A stretch of 6,724 bases of DNA from Clostridia bacterium (GTDB taxonomy: Bacteria; Bacillota; Clostridia; TANB77; CAG-508), in contig CAAGKN010000015.1 in assembly GCA_900770415.1 (NCBI GenBank), positions 1 through 6,724 on the forward strand. The letters run 5' to 3'. This document shows positions 4,941-6,724 of the stretch, piece after piece (position 1 is the first letter of the stretch; each line of letters opens with the position of its first letter). The notes beneath the pieces are model-generated. The model saw only the letters and a list, made by a program, of their open reading frames with translations. It did no database searches and was not told where the DNA came from. A program made the translations under genes and the position numbers.

Positions 4941-5339
4941 ATTTATATCAATTACCATTTCTAGTATTTCTTTTAATCTTTTCTCTTGTTTTGTTAAATA
5001 CAAATATCCTATTAAGGCTTCAAAAGCTGTTGAGTACATATATTCTTGCACAGTTGCGTTTTTCGCTATGTGATGATTTTCTGCATTTCTGCCTCTTTTC
5101 ACTATTTCTTTTTCTTTATCTGTAAGCATTTCCTCTATTTTTTGTAGTGCTTTTGCTTGTGCAGGAGCTTTTACATATTTTATTGCTTCTACATGTAACT
5201 TATGTGGCTTTAGATTTGTTTTATTTATCAGATATGTTCTAATATATAATTCAAAAACAGCGTCTCCTATATATGCCAACGTGAGTGGTGCCATCATATT
5301 TATTTTTTTTTCTTCTTTTTCTATATTTATTAATTCCAT
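4920..5339 (-). CDS. mrnC: Mini-ribonuclease III (RNase III-like, lacks dsRNA-binding domain)
   Basis: Mini-III is a dimeric RNase III-type nuclease that trims the ends of 23S rRNA precursor within the 50S particle, with L3 as a stimulating partner in Bacillus subtilis. The product has 139 residues, the normal size. It consists of a single RNase III fold without the dsRNA-binding domain of full RNase III. After a short charged N-terminus, MAPLTLAYIGDAVFELYIR contains the catalytic-region motif GDAVFE (25-30, with Asp26). The segment VKRGRNAENH follows (about 80-89), and the second acidic helix is YSTAFEALIGYLYL (102-115, with Glu107). The key acidic residues are present. The start ATG at 5339 has AGGAAAG about 6-8 nt upstream. 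It lies 92 bp downstream of rbgA, probably in the same operon, which fits a shared role in 50S maturation. Its last codons form part of the terminator shared with tRNA-Glu. Confidence 0.95.
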   Translation of the reverse strand: MELINIEKEEKKINMMAPLTLAYIGDAVFELYIRTYLINKTNLKPHKLHVEAIKYVKAPAQAKALQKIEEMLTDKEKEIVKRGRNAENHHIAKNATVQEYMYSTAFEALIGYLYLTKQEKRLKEILEMVIDINKKHTQQ

Positions 5340-5381
5340 TTTTGTCTTTCCTTTCTTAAGCTAGTAATTTCTTCGAAGTGT

Positions 5382-5399
5382 GGGCGATTAAAATCGCCC
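5382..5399. repeat. GC-rich palindrome of repeat type in the rbgA-mrnC spacer
   Basis: GGGCGAT (5382-5388) and ATCGCCC (5393-5399) form a perfect 7-bp stem with a 4-nt loop, and TGT/ACA flanks can add pairs beyond a small bulge. Read on the minus strand it begins TGTAGGGGCGAT, which matches the pattern I remember for short dispersed palindromes in Clostridia (TGTAGGGGCGA...TCGCCC). It is conspicuously GC-rich for this spacer. No T tract follows on the minus strand, so it is not an obvious terminator. It would be transcribed in the mrnC leader and could affect mRNA processing. Confidence 0.6.
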
Positions 5400-5431
5400 C
5401 TACATTTTTCACAGATTACTTTACACTATCC

Positions 5432-6385
5432 CTATGTTTTATGCACTTGTTCTAATGTTATTTCTCCTAATTTTCCATTTCTAAAATCATCTAATATAAT
5501 ACCAGCTGTTTTTTCTTGATCAACATATCCTCCAGATATTAGAGCTCCTCTTTTTTTGCCAATTTCATCCAATATTGCTAAAACCATCTCATTTTCTTCT
5601 AAATCTTGTTCCATTATTTTATGTATCTGGTCTGGGTCTAATTTATATCTTTCAATTATATTCTTTCTATAATTTTTAACTAAAAACTTCAACAATTGAA
5701 AACCTATCTCTATTGTTTGTAATATGTCATCTTTAATTGTTCCTGTATACGCCAAATTTAGTGCTACTTGTTCATTCTCAAATTTAGGCCATAATACGCC
5801 TGGGGTGTCCATAAGTTCTATATTATCATCTACCTTTATCCACTGTTTCTGCCTTGTTATACCTGGCTTGTTTCCAACCTGTGCAGATGCTTTTTTAGAA
5901 ATTCTATTTATAAATGATGACTTTCCAACATTTGGTATTCCTAAAATCATAATTCTTATTGATTTTCCAATTCTTCCCTTTTGTACATATGTTTCCGCTT
6001 CGTAACATTTTCTTATTGCATTAATGCATTCCTTTATTCCTTTTCCAGAGTTAGAATCTACTAAGATCGCTAAATCCCCCTTATTCTTGAAATACCTAAT
6101 CCACTTCTCGTTTTGGTTTTTATCTGCTAAATCAGATTTATTCAATACAATAATTCTTTTTTTATTTTGTATTAACTTATTTATATCTGGATTTTGACTT
6201 GCTATTGGTATTCGTGCATCCAATATTTCTATCACTATATCTATTAATTTTAGGTCCTCAGCAATTTGTCTCTTTGTTTTTGCCATATGACCTGGATACC
6301 AGTTGATACTCGTTGATGGTAAACTTTTTGTATCTTCGTTCATTTTTTTATTTTTTCTCATTTCTCTTTTTTGGTACATATCCAT
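5432..6385 (-). CDS. rbgA: Ribosome biogenesis GTPase RbgA (YlqF)
   Basis: RbgA is an essential assembly GTPase that binds the late 45S intermediate and allows completion of the 50S subunit. The product has 317 residues and the circularly permuted GTPase order of this family: G4 NKSD (82-85), G5 SNSGKG (111-116), G1 GIPNVGKSS (149-157), G2 in PGIT (174-177), G3 DTPG (193-196). The family motif NWYPGHMAK (28-36) includes the histidine (His33) tied to catalysis in B. subtilis RbgA. The C-terminal helical RNA-binding domain ends in the typical stretch SGGYVDQEK and DFRNGKLGEI. The protein is about 27 residues longer at the N-terminus than B. subtilis RbgA because of a charged extension, MDMYQKREMRKNKKMNED. 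I kept the ATG at 6385 because GGAAG lies about 9 nt upstream and the start overlaps the stop of the preceding short ORF (TAATG). The internal Met15 has no well-placed Shine-Dalgarno. mrnC follows in the same direction. Confidence 0.96.
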   Translation of the reverse strand: MDMYQKREMRKNKKMNEDTKSLPSTSINWYPGHMAKTKRQIAEDLKLIDIVIEILDARIPIASQNPDINKLIQNKKRIIVLNKSDLADKNQNEKWIRYFKNKGDLAILVDSNSGKGIKECINAIRKCYEAETYVQKGRIGKSIRIMILGIPNVGKSSFINRISKKASAQVGNKPGITRQKQWIKVDDNIELMDTPGVLWPKFENEQVALNLAYTGTIKDDILQTIEIGFQLLKFLVKNYRKNIIERYKLDPDQIHKIMEQDLEENEMVLAILDEIGKKRGALISGGYVDQEKTAGIILDDFRNGKLGEITLEQVHKT

Positions 6386-6474
6386 TATTTATCACTTCCA
6401 TTCTCTATCATTCTTGCTTCATTAATCTCTTCTTTATTATTAAAAGCAATTTCAATCATGCAATACTTACTCAT
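6385..6474 (-). pseudogene. 29-codon ORF resembling the N-terminus of CutA, probable remnant
   Basis: The ATG at 6474 lies inside the end of the KilA-N gene (8-nt overlap, ATGAGTAA), and the TAA at 6387-6385 shares its last base with the rbgA ATG (TAATG). The product begins MSKYCMIEIAFNNKEEINEA, which resembles the first strand and helix of some clostridial divalent-cation-tolerance (CutA) proteins (from memory, not searched). CutA is normally a little over 100 residues and forms trimers; here the frame ends after nine more residues (RMIENGSDK). The simplest reading is an internally deleted CutA gene that still gives translational coupling between its neighbours. The alternative is a genuine micropeptide or a chance overlap. 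A second ATG at 6459 is in the same frame. Confidence 0.4.
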
Positions 6475-6724
6475 TCGCCCCTTCAATTAATTTTTGATTA
6501 TCTAATTTCGTTATACCTATTATATTATTATCGCTTGCTAAAATAGTTATTTGTCTTTTAGCAGTTTCATTTAATTTTTCTAATCTATCTTTTTGACCAA
6601 TATTGTTTTCTATCATACTGGCATTTAATACCTCTAAATTAGATAAGACAACTAAATGTAAAATATCTGTATAATCTCTTATATTACCCTCCAATTTTGG
6701 ATTATTTTCTCTCCACTCTTTTGC
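6467..6724 (-). CDS. KilA-N domain family protein, C-terminal part only (runs out of the window)
   Basis: Eighty-five codons are visible: the frame is open at the window edge with AKEWRENNPK and continues LEGNIRDYTDILHLVVLSN to a TAA at 6469-6467. The pattern N-P-x-L-x-G-N-I-R-D-Y followed by a short helix with 'LSNLE.LNA..IE' and 'R...LN..A..Q...L' is what I recall from the C-terminal part of KilA-N domain proteins in Firmicutes chromosomes and prophages. The KilA-N DNA-binding domain itself would lie upstream and is not in the window, so the call rests on the tail. An apparent TTG start at 6694 is internal and should not be used. Function is not established; KilA-N proteins are associated with phages and large DNA viruses. 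Its stop codon overlaps the next ORF, so it probably heads or belongs to the transcript that contains rbgA and mrnC. Confidence 0.6.
   Translation of the reverse strand, partial: AKEWRENNPKLEGNIRDYTDILHLVVLSNLEVLNASMIENNIGQKDRLEKLNETAKRQITILASDNNIIGITKLDNQKLIEGANE

Noticed and set aside
5724..6005. 93-codon plus-strand ORF opposite rbgA
   Set aside because: It is antisense to the conserved GTPase core of rbgA.
1..6724. CRISPR array, insertion sequence ends, toxin-antitoxin or defence genes
   Set aside because: No regularly spaced repeats, no transposase or integrase, and no paired small genes of that type are present in the window.

Overview
The window is very AT-rich and encodes ordinary Gram-positive housekeeping proteins: class II lysyl-tRNA synthetase, RecN, Mini-ribonuclease III and the ribosome-assembly GTPase RbgA. 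It also has canonical sigma-A type promoters and strong Shine-Dalgarno sequences. This suggests a low-GC Firmicute, most likely a member of the Clostridia (inference; no 16S or other species marker is present). All protein genes lie on the minus strand. The only plus-strand gene is a tRNA-Glu.

Region by region, in coordinate order. Positions 1-950 look accessory and are visibly richer in G+C than the rest: 28 of 60 bases at 481-540 against 15 of 60 at 3661-3720 inside recN. They hold the start of a zinc-ribbon (treble-clef) protein that breaks off after about 30 residues, a strong terminator, a small secreted lipoprotein of unknown function, and an untidy upstream region with a 55-codon open frame, a hairpin and a tandem 8-bp repeat. 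From 954 the sequence becomes core: lysS with its own promoter, then about 590 bp without a recognisable gene, at about 15% G+C in parts. That gap holds the recN terminator, a perfect 24-bp AT palindrome, an orphan strong Shine-Dalgarno followed by two mini-ORFs, and a terminator hairpin just upstream of the lysS promoter. recN follows with a near-consensus promoter. Divergent from it is a tRNA-Glu(CTC) with its own promoter, and its terminator is shared with the convergent mrnC gene. mrnC and rbgA appear to form one operon, with a GC-rich palindrome of repeat type in the 92-bp spacer. Upstream of rbgA, a 29-codon ORF resembling the start of a CutA protein links rbgA to the C-terminal end of a KilA-N family protein through overlapping stop and start codons.

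The core genes share a theme of translation and ribosome or RNA maturation: LysRS, tRNA-Glu, 23S rRNA end maturation by Mini-III, and 50S assembly by RbgA. RecN, a double-strand-break repair protein, is the exception. I found no CRISPR array, no transposase or integrase, and no clearly new multi-gene system. The points most worth checking are the leader-like element upstream of lysS, the CutA-like remnant coupled to rbgA, the palindromic repeat before mrnC, and the composite accessory segment next to lysS.
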